Positions 23,001-31,595 of a DNA stretch of 64,000 bases are shown here, piece after piece. The stretch comes from Caenorhabditis elegans (taxonomy: Eukaryota > Nematoda > Chromadorea > Rhabditida > Rhabditidae): positions 1,922,001-1,986,000 of the forward strand of contig NC_003282.8 of the NCBI RefSeq assembly GCF_000002985.6. The letters run 5' to 3'. Under the pieces are notes generated by a model, which worked only from the letters and a program-made list of their open reading frames with translations, was not told the origin of the DNA and ran no database searches. Position 1 is the stretch's first letter, and each line of letters begins with the position of its first letter. The translations under genes were made by a program, and so were the position numbers.

Positions 23001-25316
23001 GGTTACTGTAGCGCCGAAAGTACGCAAACATCGACTACCGTAATCCGAAACACCGAATTTTACGCGATTTCGAGCTACGGCATTGAAAATTCGCCCCTCG
23101 AGGTGAAAAGTGACGAGGAATTCGAATTTCAAATTTGAAAAAAATTTGAAAAAATTTTGAATCTCTTTAAAATTTTAATTTTTTTTTTCGTTTCAACACT
23201 ATAAACTCGTTTCTTTAAGTTCTTAAGTTGAAAAAATCGAGTTCCTCGTGAATTTTAACACATTTCTGCATTTTTCCCGACGCACTAACTTCAAATTTGA
23301 AAATTCCGGGTTACTGTAGCCCAAAAGTACGCAAACACCGACTACTGTAGTCCAAAACACCGAATTTTACGCGATTTTGAGCTCGATCTTTGAAAATTTA
23401 GTGTTAGAGAAGCGAAAAATGACAAGGAATTCTAAATCTGTACCAGAAAAATTCTGAAAAAAATTTGAAACCTCCTAAAACTGGATTTTTCATTTTTCAA
23501 CACTTAAAATTTTTTCATGTTCTATAAATTAAATTTTCATGAGTGAAAATCGAGTTTTTTTCTTGAATTTTGAATTTTAACGCTTTTCTGAACTTTTCCC
23601 ACAGATCCTAGCCAAATTTTTTGATTTTCTGGGTTACTGTAGCGCCAAAAGTACGCAAACACCGAATTTCAAGCGAATTTGAGCTAGAGCTCTGAAAATA
23701 TAGTTTTAAATGTGAACAATGACGAGGAATTTGAATTAAATGATGAAAATTCTGTCAATGACGACAAAATTTAGCTGGAAAAAAATTCAGCTTTTCAGAA
23801 AAAAAAATCGAAATTTTTTTTTTTTTGCAGAAGACTCTCCCTTCCGAGCCATTTATTCTCGTGGATTGCCGAACGTCATCACATTCGTTGCGTCTTTGAT
23901 CTACCAACACAACACGACGAAACCCGTCTCCCATTGTACTTTTACAACCCGAATCACGATGGAAACGCGCCAAGTTTCGGCGATTTTACCGAAAAAATCA
24001 CCCGAAAATTGGAGGATGGCTCGGATTCGACGGGCTATGCTACATGGAAGACGGTCACCGACTCGGTGAACAAGAATTTGCTGTTTAAGGCAGTTCAGAC
24101 ACTGGTCAACTCGTCGCGATTGGTGAAAAATGGAAGTGTTCATGTTGGAGCACATTTTCCCATTTTTAGGTGGGGAATTTTCACTGGAATCGGAAAATTT
24201 TGATCAAAATCGAAATCTGCAGCACGAAATTTCGTTCCGACTAGCGTTTTTCCCGACACTCTAGCTCAAATTTAGAAATTTTGGGTTACTGTAGCGCCAA
24301 ATGTACGCAAACACCGACTACCGTATCCCAAAACCCCCAATTTTCCGCAATTTTGAGATAGAGCTCTGAATATTGAGTCTCTAGGACGAAAAATGACGAG
24401 ATACCCGAATTTCGTATTGAAATTGTTTGTTAATTTTTTTGAGACCCGTGAAAATTGAAATTCCCAGTTTTCAACACTTTAAACTTGTTTTTTTGAATTT
24501 TTAAGATGAAAATCGAGCTTCTCGTAAATTTTAGCACATTTCTGCATTTTTCCTGACGCTCTAACTTGAAATTTGAAAAATCCGGGTTACTGTAGCGCCA
24601 AAAGTAAAAACTGTAGCGCAAACACCGACTACCGTAACCCAAACCCCCAATTTTACGCAATTTTGAGCTAGAGCTTTGAAAATAAGGTCCCTAGAGTGAA
24701 AAATGACGAGAAATCCGAATTTCGTATTGAAATTATTTAGAAATTTTTTGAGACCTGTGAAAATTGAAATTCTCAACTTGCAGCACTTTGAACTCGTTTC
24801 TCTAAAATTTTATGACGAAAATCGAATTCCTCGTGAATTTTAACACTTTTCTGCATTTTTCCCGACGCTCTAGCACAAATTTTGGAAATTTCGGGTTACT
24901 GTAGCTCCGAAAGTACGCAAACACCGACTACCGTAACCCAAAACACCGGACTTTACGCGATTTTGAGATAGAGCTGTGAAAATTGAGTCCCAAGTGTGAA
25001 AAATGACGAGAAATCCGAATTTCATATTGAAATTTCTCAGAAAAAATTGGGGAAATTCTGAAATTCGAAAATTTTCAGCAAAAAAAAAATCAATTTTTCA
25101 AATTTTTAAAAGCTTTCCAATTACAGAGACATTCAATTCGCATCGATTGACGTATTTGGCAGAGCACTGCTTCGTGATGCTCTCGACACTCAATACGACT
25201 CGGAATCCAACAAATTACCGCCGAAAATCAAGGAAATCCTTCCGCTTCAGGATCATCCGTTGTCCCATGTCACCCGAGCGTGCCGCAAAGTTTTCATGCC
25301 ATTGGACCTATTTTAA
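2008..25316 (+). CDS. denn-4: DENND4-family DENN-domain Rab GEF
   Basis: Twenty-one exons join in frame to 1538 codons: 2008-2077, 2567-2691, 4013-4249, 5651-6037, 7167-7316, 7372-7521, 8862-9073, 11690-12062, 12121-12299, 13330-13484, 13543-13604, 15425-15493, 16109-16199, 17076-17188, 17240-17491, 18241-18814, 20437-20829, 21589-21905, 22766-22944, 23831-24169, 25127-25316. The order matches DENND4 proteins: MABP domain (about 30-195, with [12 protein letters not shown] and [11 protein letters not shown]), uDENN (190-365), cDENN (375-500, with [11 protein letters not shown] and [15 protein letters not shown]), dDENN (505-700), PPR-like helices (about 795-900, with [15 protein letters not shown]), and a C-terminal part with clustered cysteines (1216, 1221, 1224, 1248, 1251) that could bind zinc. 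DENND4 proteins activate Rab10-type GTPases in vesicle traffic. Exon 13 needs an AAG acceptor. The introns are bloated by repeats. Assignment is firm; some exon ends are approximate. Confidence 0.93.
2905..3310. repeat. Palindromic repeats in denn-4 intron 2
   Basis: Two hairpins of the GGGTCCCGCCACGAAA family lie here. The second (about 3056-3310) is a near copy of window bases 1-260, including the flanking GAGAGCTTCAAAATAAGTAT arm. The rest of this 1.3-kb intron (2692-4012) is A/T-rich low-complexity sequence with no other feature seen. Confidence 0.7.
4255..5290. repeat. Palindromic repeat array in denn-4 intron 3
   Basis: At least six hairpins of the family with inner arms GGGTCCCACCACGAAAT and TTTCGTGGCGGGACCC follow one another. 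They are separated by roughly 150 bp of related sequence that includes copies of CTCTCAGATTGATGAATT. The spacing suggests local amplification of a hairpin pair. Confidence 0.7.
5384..5520 (+). repeat. Hairpin element copy A (intron 3)
   Basis: Consensus layout of this family: the left arm starts TGTGGCAAATGTGCTCTACT; an inner inverted repeat is built on AGGTGTTAATTATGTTATTT and its complement; the right arm is AGTAGTTCACATTTAGTCAC; an unpaired tail runs from GCGTAGGGGGAACCTCTGCC to AAATTTTCATTTT. The two outer arms pair imperfectly. This copy is complete and lies 131 bp before exon 4. Confidence 0.85.
6164..6297 (+). repeat. Hairpin element copy B (denn-4 intron 4, distal)
   Basis: Complete copy with a shortened loop (ATGCTATTAAATAACATG). 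It sits upstream of a GCCGG satellite and of proximal copy C in the same intron. Confidence 0.85.
6420..6835. repeat. GCCGG-type satellite, locus 1
   Basis: Tandem repeats of a unit of about 35 bp made from GCAATTTGCCGATTTGCCGG and GAAATTTTCAATTCC, inside denn-4 intron 4. The array is open in several frames only because the unit length keeps frame; these frames are not genes. It is flanked by GGGGTGGGCGGCAA and GGCCGCCCACCCC, an inverted pair that resembles the borders of locus 3 at 16450-17035. Confidence 0.85.
7007..7137 (+). repeat. Hairpin element copy C, next to exon 5 acceptor
   Basis: Complete copy. Its tail ends 29 bp before exon 5 and the intervening bases (CCCACCCAAAAACTTGC followed by TTTACAG) match those at other acceptor-adjacent copies. 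The stretch from about 6905 through this copy is duplicated at 19553-19784. Confidence 0.85.
7525..8815. repeat. Palindromic repeat array in denn-4 intron 6
   Basis: Runs of GGGTCTCGCCACGAAA and GGGTCCCGCCACGAAA hairpins, with intervening copies of ATTCAGCTCGTCGAGA and AGTATAATCATGAC. Two blocks of about 550 bp (starting near 7560 and 8105) are similar to each other, indicating tandem duplication. Confidence 0.7.
9078..10564. repeat. GCCGG satellite, locus 2: inverted duplication
   Basis: After the exon 7 donor there is a unique leader (about 9078-9245), then about 27 satellite units of roughly 35 bp based on GCCGAATTGCCGGTTTGCCGG and GAAATTTCCATTTTC. At about 10205 the array flips strand. 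The inverted units end in a reverse-complement copy of the leader (about 10385-10564). Frames of up to 391 codons on both strands are artefacts of the repeat. Confidence 0.9.
10565..11600. repeat. GCCGG satellite, second direct block
   Basis: After the inverted leader the array resumes in its original orientation and repeats the unit order seen from about 9650 on, including the rare variant GATTTGCTGGAAATTTTC followed by TTTTGGCAATTCACCGG. This makes a direct duplication of several hundred bases downstream of the inverted one. Units decay towards 11600. Confidence 0.85.
12525..12664 (+). repeat. Hairpin element copy D (denn-4 intron 9, distal)
   Basis: Complete copy with one variant base in the right arm (ATCATTAGTTCACATTTAG). 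It shares its intron with truncated copy E. Confidence 0.85.
13190..13291 (+). repeat. Hairpin element copy E, truncated, next to exon 10
   Basis: Both arms are present but the sequence leaves the family at TTTAGTC, so the GCGTAGGGGG tail is missing. Exon 10 begins 39 bp further on. Confidence 0.8.
13684..14303. repeat. 620-bp palindrome in denn-4 intron 11
   Basis: Two arms of about 275 bp are near-perfect reverse complements. They start GGCCATGGCCGAGGGGCCGA and end in the complement of that sequence, with a spacer of about 70 bp near 13990. A 62-codon frame appears on the minus strand of the left arm and on the plus strand of the right arm (opening [10 protein letters not shown]). This follows from the palindrome and does not argue for a gene. 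Probably a palindromic DNA transposon. Confidence 0.85.
14605..15290. repeat. Degenerate tandem array, GCAGCCGACACTT
   Basis: Six spaced copies of AGCAGCCGACACTTTACTGG-like sequence at about 14608, 14713, 14814, 14952, 15082 and 15266. Between them lie 90-170 bp of A/T-rich sequence that often contains GCTCAAAAA. The function is unknown; it fills most of the rest of denn-4 intron 11. Confidence 0.65.
15534..16046. repeat. 510-bp palindrome in denn-4 intron 12
   Basis: Arms of about 245 bp are reverse complements, beginning TTTATTAGACTCAAAATTGT. The centre near 15785 carries GGCGAGATTT and its complement. It nearly fills the intron and ends about 60 bp before exon 13, whose acceptor is unusual. 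Confidence 0.85.
16416..16448 (+). repeat. Hairpin element copy F, 5' part only
   Basis: Only the first third is present (GGGGCAAGTGTGCTCTATTG then AACATAGG). Sequence resembling the element's tail and acceptor extension (TATTTCCAACTCAAAAACTT) reappears at 17040-17062, just before exon 14. This copy therefore looks split by the satellite between them. Confidence 0.6.
16450..17035. repeat. GCCGG-type satellite, locus 3
   Basis: About 17 degenerate units in the opposite orientation (TTTCTGGCAAACCGGCAA), bordered by GGTGGTGGGCGGCAAA and TTTGCCGACCACCCC. It lies in denn-4 intron 13, apparently inside hairpin element copy F. Confidence 0.8.
17520..18200 (-). repeat. Array of the GCGCTCC motif in denn-4 intron 15
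   Basis: About nine spaced copies of AAGTGCGCTCCAATGAGAAA, the minus-strand form of the dispersed GGAGCGCACTTGC motif, at about 70-90 bp intervals. Each is preceded by a CGCATGATGC-like segment and a TTCAAATTTCCCGC-like segment. One plus-oriented copy (CTCATTGGAGCGCATTTGTG, 18191-18210) sits 30 bp before exon 16. Confidence 0.75.
18894..18934 (+). repeat. Hairpin element copy G, 5' part
   Basis: About 40 bp of the left arm, cut off where a 340-bp palindrome begins; the palindrome probably inserted into it. Confidence 0.6.
18936..19280. repeat. Palindromic element, TTTGACGCGCAAAATATCTC family
   Basis: Arms of about 145 bp contain GAGAATGCGTATTGCACAAC, CTACAGTAA and TCGATTTACGGGCTC, with the reverse complement after an A/T-rich loop. 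Related copies lie at 54985-55790 (split by an LTR-like insert) and 57115-57287. Confidence 0.85.
19462..19548 (+). repeat. Hairpin element copy H, truncated variant
   Basis: A divergent subfamily with a different loop (CAGTCAGTGTTAAATACG). The right arm and tail are missing. Confidence 0.6.
19654..19784 (+). repeat. Hairpin element copy I (denn-4 intron 16)
   Basis: Complete copy. With about 100 bp of upstream flank it duplicates the block around copy C. Confidence 0.85.
19825..20200. repeat. Composite repeat with GATCTACAAAAAATGCGGGA palindrome
   Basis: The first 220 bp are the reverse complement of 58545-58785. This is followed by a palindromic element with arms GATCTACAAAAAATGCGGGA and its complement, containing CTGGCGTCAC. 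The same palindrome family recurs at 21965-22110, 49330-49920, 56720-57040, 57400-57535 and 57735-57895. Confidence 0.75.
20261..20397 (+). repeat. Hairpin element copy J, next to exon 17
   Basis: Complete copy of the variant-loop subfamily (CAGTCAAAGTGTTAAATACG). Its tail ends 39 bp before exon 17. Confidence 0.85.
21416..21562 (+). repeat. Hairpin element copy K, next to exon 18
   Basis: Complete copy; the tail, then AACCCAAAAACTTGCTC and ATTCAG, lead straight into exon 18, 26 bp on. Confidence 0.85.
21965..22110. repeat. GATCTAC palindrome in denn-4 intron 18
   Basis: Member of the family whose arms contain GATCTACAAAATA and TTTTTTGTAGATCAAACCGT, with the shared core TGACGTCACAATTTTCTGGG. 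Confidence 0.7.
22178..22316 (+). repeat. Hairpin element copy L (intron 18, distal)
   Basis: Complete but more diverged (left arm TGTGACAAATGCGCTCTTTT, tail GCGTAGGGAGAACCTATG). Proximal copy M follows in the same intron. Confidence 0.8.
22598..22735 (+). repeat. Hairpin element copy M, next to exon 19
   Basis: Complete copy; the tail, CAACTCAAAAACTTGTG and a TTCTTACAG acceptor lead into exon 19, 30 bp on. Confidence 0.85.
22985..25000 (+). repeat. 310-bp repeat units flanking denn-4 exon 20
   Basis: The sequence GGGTTACTGTAGCGCCAAAA followed by GTACGCAAACACCGACTAC recurs at about 23003, 23310, 23630, 24285, 24590 and 24893. The surrounding units also share TTTTACGCGATTTTGAGCT, GAAAAATGACGAG and TTTCTGCATTTTTCCCGACG. 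All are in the same orientation with a period of about 305-320 bp. Exon 20 (23831-24169) lies between the third and fourth units. Confidence 0.75.
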
Positions 25317-26197
25317 TCACTTTTTTTTTTGCTTTTTTGTGTAGAAATTTGGGATTTTTCGCGTTTTTCTTACCCAGGAAATTTGAGAAAAAAGATTTTG
25401 AAAAAATTCGAAAAAAAAAATTTTTTCGGAAAATTTCAGATTTTTTCAAAAAATTGTGGGGGCTTTGCAATTTTGAAAAATGCGAAAAAAAAATTTTCTA
25501 ATTTTTGGCATTTTTTTCTAGAAAAAAATTGAGAAAATATCGATTTTTTTCAAAAAGTATGAATTTTCAATTTTTTTTTAATTTCTGAAGAAAGCCCCAT
25601 TTAAAAAAATTTCGATTTTTCTAGAAATCAATATTTGAAGAAAATTTAAATTTCAAATTTTCCGGAAATTTTTTGAAAAAAATTTTTTTTTCAATTTTTT
25701 CAATTTTCCAAAAAATCTGAAAATTTGCAGTTTTTGAACATTTTAACAAAAAATTATAAAATTTCGAGAAAAATTATCACTTTTACAAAAAAAATCCCAT
25801 TTTTAGCCAATTTTCTTCATTTTTTCTGTATAATTGTATGTTTTCTTTATAATTTTTCCTATTTTTCTCTATTTTTCCCCCATTTTTCTTTAAATTTTTC
25901 ACAATTTCTTCCCCCTGTACGAGTGCCCTTTTTTCCCCTTCATAGTTGTGACCGAAAAATCAAAAAAATTTCTAGTGTTGTTCTTTTTAATGTTACTGTG
26001 ATTCTCTCCAATTGCTTCTGATGATATAATTTTTTAATTCTTTTGGATCACTGAATTATAAGACTTTTATCGACGGAAAATTGGGGTTTTTGAGCGGAAA
26101 ATTGGACAAATTCGAGGTTTTTTAGCCGGAAATATTTTGATTTTAGATTTGAAAAACAAAAAAAATTAAAAAAAAAATTTTTTTTTGAAGAAAAACT
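25317..26197. other. Spacer between denn-4 and TSEN54
   Basis: 880 bp of T- and A-rich low-complexity sequence; nothing else could be supported. No clear AATAAA occurs within 150 bp of the denn-4 stop. Confidence 0.6.
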
Positions 26198-29100
26198 ATG
26201 GCAGAATGGAATCGAGCGAAACGGAAGTGAGTTTTTGTAGAAAAAATTTGAAAATTTTTAAATTTTCGCGATTATTTCACTAGAGCGCACTTGCATTATA
26301 AAAAAATTGAATTTTTTAAATATTTTTTCCGTAGAAAAAACGGTTAAATCTGAAAGATTTGTTTAAAAAACCGTTTTTTTTCGAATTTTTCGACAACATT
26401 ACCCCGAAAATTTCTAATTTCTCAGTAGAGCGCACTTGTGACTTTGAGAAATTTCAAATTTTTAGGAAAAAGCTAAAATTTAGCAAAACTGAGCCCGAAC
26501 ATTGTTCGAAAACTTTTTTTTTTTTTCATTAAAAAAAAAGAAAAAAAAACCTGAAAATTCAGATAAAATGCTCTGAAAATTGCAATTTTCTCAATAGAGC
26601 GCACGTGCATTTTGGTCAAAAAAAAATGTTTTTTAATGCAAAAATCGCTGAAAAACTAAAATTGGACACGGGAAATAGCATAATTTCAAAAAAAAACTTA
26701 CTGTCGCTTGAAGAGAATCGATAGTCAAAATGAAAAAAAAGAGTTTTTTATCAATAGAGCGCACTTGCGATCCCCGCGAAATTCAAATTTTTCCAGACGA
26801 AAAACCATCGAAATTCAGTATACGGGCCTGGCCTCAAATTCGACGCTAAAAGTGACAAAAGTGACCGGAAAACACTTGGAATCAATGGGAATTCCAGGAA
26901 AATTTGGTTATGAAGTGTATCCCGAGGAAGCTGTCTATCTGATGGAGGTAATACCTCGAAATTCCGAAAAAGTTGCAATAAAAACCTGGAAAAAACGGAA
27001 AAAAATCGATTTCTAAGACAAAATCCCGGAAATTTTGTCATTTTTAAGCCATTTTCTGCAATTTCTATTAATTTTCAACACGTTTCAGACGGGTTCCGCC
27101 ACGATTTCCACGTCATCAGGCCGTGATCTGAGCCTTTTGGAGGCATTTTCGATATTAGAAGCAATGTCGGTGCCGATGAGCAAATATGAGGCTTATAAGC
27201 ACGTTAAACGAACCGGATTAGTCGTTTTACGGCCGAGGTACGGCCCCGAAAAACCGCGAAAATAGAGTATTTGTGTCACTGGAGCGCACTTGCACAGTGT
27301 GTGCGGTTTGGCGGGAAATTCGAATTTTTGGAGTTTCCACACATCTTTTTTTGATTTTCGCTATGGAACCCACTTGCATATCATACGATCTATAGAACTT
27401 TGTATTTTTATGAAATTTTCACAAAATCTCACAGTTTTTAGTGATTTTCATGAGAAAATTAAAAAGATTTCAAAATTGTTCTCATTGGAGCGCACTTTCT
27501 TTACCGAGAAATTCAAAATTTTTTTCAGAAAACCAACAATCGATTTCGAGCGTCTTCGTCACGTGGAACCTAAGATTCGCCAGAAATTCGCCGAAAAATC
27601 GTTCGAAATGCTCGTAAATCGACATACAGTACCCGAGGAGCGTGTTCCGAATCCCGATTCGTTTCCGAGTTTCGAGAATCGAAATGGGCAAATTTCAATG
27701 AAAATGAAAGGTAAAACTTGTAAACCTACACAAAACTCCGTAAATCTACAGTAATCCCTCGTAAATCTACAAGAAACCCCCGTAAATCTACAGTAATCCC
27801 CCGTAAATTTACAGTAATACCCCGTAAATTTACAGTAATACCCCGTAAATCTACAGTAATCCCCCGTAAGTTTACAGTAATACCCCGTAAATCTACAGTA
27901 ATACCCCGTAAATCTACAGTAATCCCCCGTAAATCTACAGTAATACCCCGTAAATCTACACAAAACTCCGTAAATCTACAGTAATCCCTCGTAAATCTAC
28001 AGTAATCCCCCGTAAATCTACAGTAATACCCCGTAAATCGACAGTAATCCCCCGTAAATTTACAGTAATACCCCGTAAATCTACACAAAACCGTAAATCT
28101 ACAGTAATCCCCCGTAAATCTACAGTAATCCCCCGTAAATCTACAGTAATACCCCGTAAATTTACAGTAATACCCCGTAAATCTACACAATGAGCCTCCG
28201 TAAATCTACAGTAATACCCTGTAAATCTACAGTAATCCATCGTAAATCTACAATAAACCCCCGTAAATCTACATAATGAGCCTCCGTAAATCTACATTAA
28301 CTCCCGTAAATCTACAACATGCTTCCGTAAATCTACACTAGTTCCCCGTAAATCTACACAATCATCCCCCGTAAATCTACAATAAGCTCCCGTAAATCTG
28401 CAGTAATACCCCGTAAATTTACAGTAATACCCCGTAAATCTACACAATGAGCCTCCGTAAATCTACATTAACCCCCGTAAATCTACAAAATGCTTCCGTA
28501 AATCTTCACAATCATCCCCCGTAAATCTACAATAAGCTCCCGTAAATCTACAGTAATACCCCGTAAATTTACAGTAATACCCCGTAAATTTACAGTAATC
28601 CCCCGTAAATCTACACAAAACTCCGTAAATCTACAGTAATCCCTCGTAAATCTACACAATGAGCCTCCGTAAATCTACAGTAATACCCCGTAAATCTACA
28701 GTAATCCCCCGTAAGTTTACAGTAATACCCCGTAAATCTACAGTAATCCCCCGTAAATCTACAGTAATCCCTCGTAAATCTACAGTAATCCCCCGTAAAT
28801 CTACAGTAATACCCCGTAAATCTACAGTAATCCCCCGTAAATCTACAGTAATCCCCCGTAAATTTACAGTAATACCCCGTAAATTTACAGTAATACCCCG
28901 TAAATCTACAGTAATACCCCGTAAATCTACAGTAATCCCCCGTAAGTTTACAGTAATACCCCGTAAATCTACAGTAATACCCCGTAAATCTACAGTAATC
29001 CCCCGTAAGTTTACAGTAATACCCCGTAAATCTACAGTAATACCCCGTAAATCTACAGTAATCCCCCGTAAATCTACAGTAATACCCCGTAAATCTACAC

Positions 29101-31101
29101 AAAACTCCGTAAATCTACAGTAATCCCTCGTAAATCTACAGTAATCCCCCGTAAATCTACAGTAATACCCCGTAAATCTACAGTAATCCCCCGTAAATCT
29201 ACAGTAATACCCCGTAAATCTACATCTACAGTAATCCCCCGATAAATCATACAGTAATCCCTCGTAAATCTACACAAAACTCAGTAAATCTACAGTAATC
29301 CCCCGTAAGTTTACAGTAATACCCCGTAAATCTACAGTAATACCCCGTAAATCTACAGTAATCCCCCGTAAATCTACAGTAATACCCCGTAAATCTACAG
29401 TAATACCCCGTAAATCTACAGTAATCCCCCGTAAATCTACAGTAATACCCCGTAAATCTACAGTAATACCCCGTAAATCTACAGTAATCCCCCGTAAGTT
29501 TACACAAAACTCAGTAAATCTACAGTAATACCCCGTAAATCTACAGTAATCCCCCGTAAGTCTACAGTAATACCCCGTAAATCTACAGTAATACCCCGTA
29601 AATCTACAGTAATCCCCCGTAAATCTACAGTAATCCCCGTAAATCTACAGTAATACCCCGTAAATCTACAGTAATCCCCCGTAAGTTTACAGTAATCCCC
29701 CGTAAGTCTACAGTAATACTACCCCGTAAATTTACAGTAATACCCCGTAAATTTACAGTAATCCCCCGTAAATCTACACAAAACTCCGTAAATCTACAGT
29801 AATCCCTCGTAAATCTACACAATGAGCCTCCGTAAATCTACATTAACCCCCGTAAAACTACAAAATGCTTCCGTAAATCTTCACAATCATCCCCCGTAAA
29901 TCTACAATAAGCTCCCGTAAATCTACAGTAATACCCCGTAAATTTACAGTAATACCCCGTAAATTTACAGTAATCCCCCGTAAATCTACACAAAAATCCG
30001 TAAATCTACAGTAATCCCTCGTAAATCTACACAATGAGCCTCCGTAAATCTACATTAACCCCCGTAAAACTAAAAAATGCTTCCGTAAATCTTCACAATC
30101 ATCCCCCGTAAATCTACAATAAGCTCCCGTAAATCTACAGTAATACCCCGTAAATTTACAGTAATACCCCGTAAATTTACAGTAATCCCCCGTAAATCTA
30201 CACAAAACTCCGTAAATCTACAGTAATCCCTCGTAAATCTACACAATGAGCCTCCGTAAATCTACATTAACCCCCGTAAAACTACAAAATGCTTCCGTAA
30301 ATCTTCACAATCATCCCCCGTAAATCTACAATAAGCTCCCGTAATTCTACAATAATCCCCCGTAAATCCACACAATTCTCTTACAGTACTCCACACATCG
30401 CCGGCGCTCGTCAACTTTCTTCCCTTGGAAATGCTCGAATCCATCCAAACTTCCACGATTTTACAGAATCTAAAAGTTAGTACGACACTCCGAAATCCCG
30501 CCGAAATTTTGGTGGCGCCAAATCAAAAAATTCAAAAATTTCAGCCGCCCACACCCAATCGACCGCCGTGCCGACCGCCGTCTTACTGGCCATTTGTAGA
30601 TCACCATGTGACAAATTGGCAGGAATTCCGATTTCAGGCCGAGCAGGCCCGACAGGAGACGGTTTTGAGGAGGCTTAAAAAGTAGATTCTAGGAAATTTC
30701 TAAAAAAAATGCTCCAATTTTCCTGTAATTTTCAGATTACGCCCACCGTCGCACGCCGAGCTCCGCCGAGAGCGGATTACTGTAGAAAATGTGGATTTTC
30801 ACGTGTTTTCGCCAGCCTCTTTCTCCCATCGGCTACCAGCTCGGCCGTTGTTCTCACTAATTTGTTATAGGTGAGCATTTTCGAATTTTTAACCAAAAAA
30901 TTTGAAATTCCCGGCCTTTTTTTAACCCGGGAAAGGAGAAATTTTCAAATTTTCCGCTTTTTCAGCGCCACCGGACCACCGCTGAAAATTTCGGAGCTCG
31001 CCGAGCTCGAAAACGTGGTCTTCGCGATGGAAGAGGCCGGAAAAGTGAATTTCGTTGCGATGAGTGGAGCGTCGATTGATCTCAATAATTATTTGTGTTG
31101 A
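26198..31101 (+). CDS. TSEN54: tRNA-splicing endonuclease subunit TSEN54/Sen54
   Basis: Seven exons give 358 codons: 26198-26226, 26797-26947, 27089-27237, 27529-27710, 30387-30681, 30736-30870, 30966-31101. The N-terminal half matches the Sen54 N-terminal domain (residues about 20-110, with GYEVYPEEAVYLME, LSLLEAFSILEAMSVP and KYEAYKHVKRTGLVVLRP). The C-terminal exons, with FHVFSPASFSHRLPARPLFSL and an ending with NFVAMSGASIDL, resemble the Sen54 C-terminal fold. Sen54 is a structural subunit of the four-protein nuclear endonuclease that cuts introns from pre-tRNAs; no catalytic triad is expected. Intron 4 is swollen to 2.7 kb by a minisatellite. Exon 1 is only 29 nt and the start is the least certain part. 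Confidence 0.88.
26270..26800 (+). repeat. GGAGCGCACTTGC motif copies in TSEN54 intron 1
   Basis: Four spaced plus-strand copies (AGAGCGCACTTGCA-like) at about 26283, 26429, 26597 and 26756. The last runs through CGCGAAATTCAAATTTTTCC into the exon 2 acceptor. Two further copies occur at about 27283 and 27485, the second leading into exon 4. Confidence 0.7.
27713..30380. repeat. CGTAAATCTACAGTAATCCCC minisatellite
   Basis: About 2.6 kb of 20-22 bp units (CGTAAATCTACAGTAATACCCC, with variants ending CACAAAACTC, CACAATGAGCCTC and CATTAACCCC) fill TSEN54 intron 4. From about 29765 to 30330 the variants recur in fixed order with a period near 212 bp, about 2.7 times, forming a higher-order repeat. 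Long minus-strand frames of FTGYYCR type are artefacts. Confidence 0.92.
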
Positions 31102-31595
31102 TTTATCGATTTTTTCGCTATTTTTATCGTATTTGTTGCTCTATTTTTCCCCCGAAGTTGTTCAATTTTCAATATTCTTGTTCAAACTTCCGCCCAAAAA
31201 ACTTGCCGGTTAAACTGGGCGCGGGTACGTTATTTCGTTATTTCGGAGTGTTGTTGTTTTGAATTTTATCGGAAATCGTTGTGAAATAGGGGTTTTTAGT
31301 GGTTTTAATGAATTTTTTTTTGAAAAATTGGTTTTTTAAACTAAATTTTGATTTAAATTTAGGTATTTCACCAGGAAATATCGATTCTCAAAAGAAAATC
31401 TCCGAAACTCGGTGGTCCGCTAAACAACACGCGCCATCGGGATTTCGGAGCTTCGTTGTTTCTATTTTATTTATATTCAGTTTTTACCATTTTTTTTCTT
31501 GATTTTTCTATATTTGAAGGTGTTTTTTTGTGTAAATAATCGAAAAGATGGTAACAATTAAAAATATGTTTCTTCCAGATTGTCGGAATTTTGCA
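31102..31595. other. Spacer between TSEN54 and TSR3
   Basis: AT-rich. It contains two related stretches, around 31210-31260 and 31405-31460, sharing TTTCGGAG and a GCGC-containing start; a third relative lies at 48330-48400. A splice acceptor, TTTCTTCCAG, at 31578 probably marks the trans-splice site of TSR3. Confidence 0.5.

Noticed and set aside
27559..29507. Minus-strand frames of FTGYYCR repeats resembling a repeat protein
   Set aside because: Translation of the 20-22 bp minisatellite inside TSEN54 intron 4; parallel frames are open too and there is no plausible start or splice context.
27713..30380. CRISPR-like array
   Set aside because: The unit is a continuous tandem minisatellite with no unique spacers, in a eukaryotic intron.
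31548..31595. Upstream in-frame ATG for TSR3
   Set aside because: It lies before a strong TTTCTTCCAG acceptor that would trim it off; the ATG 17 bases after the acceptor was preferred.
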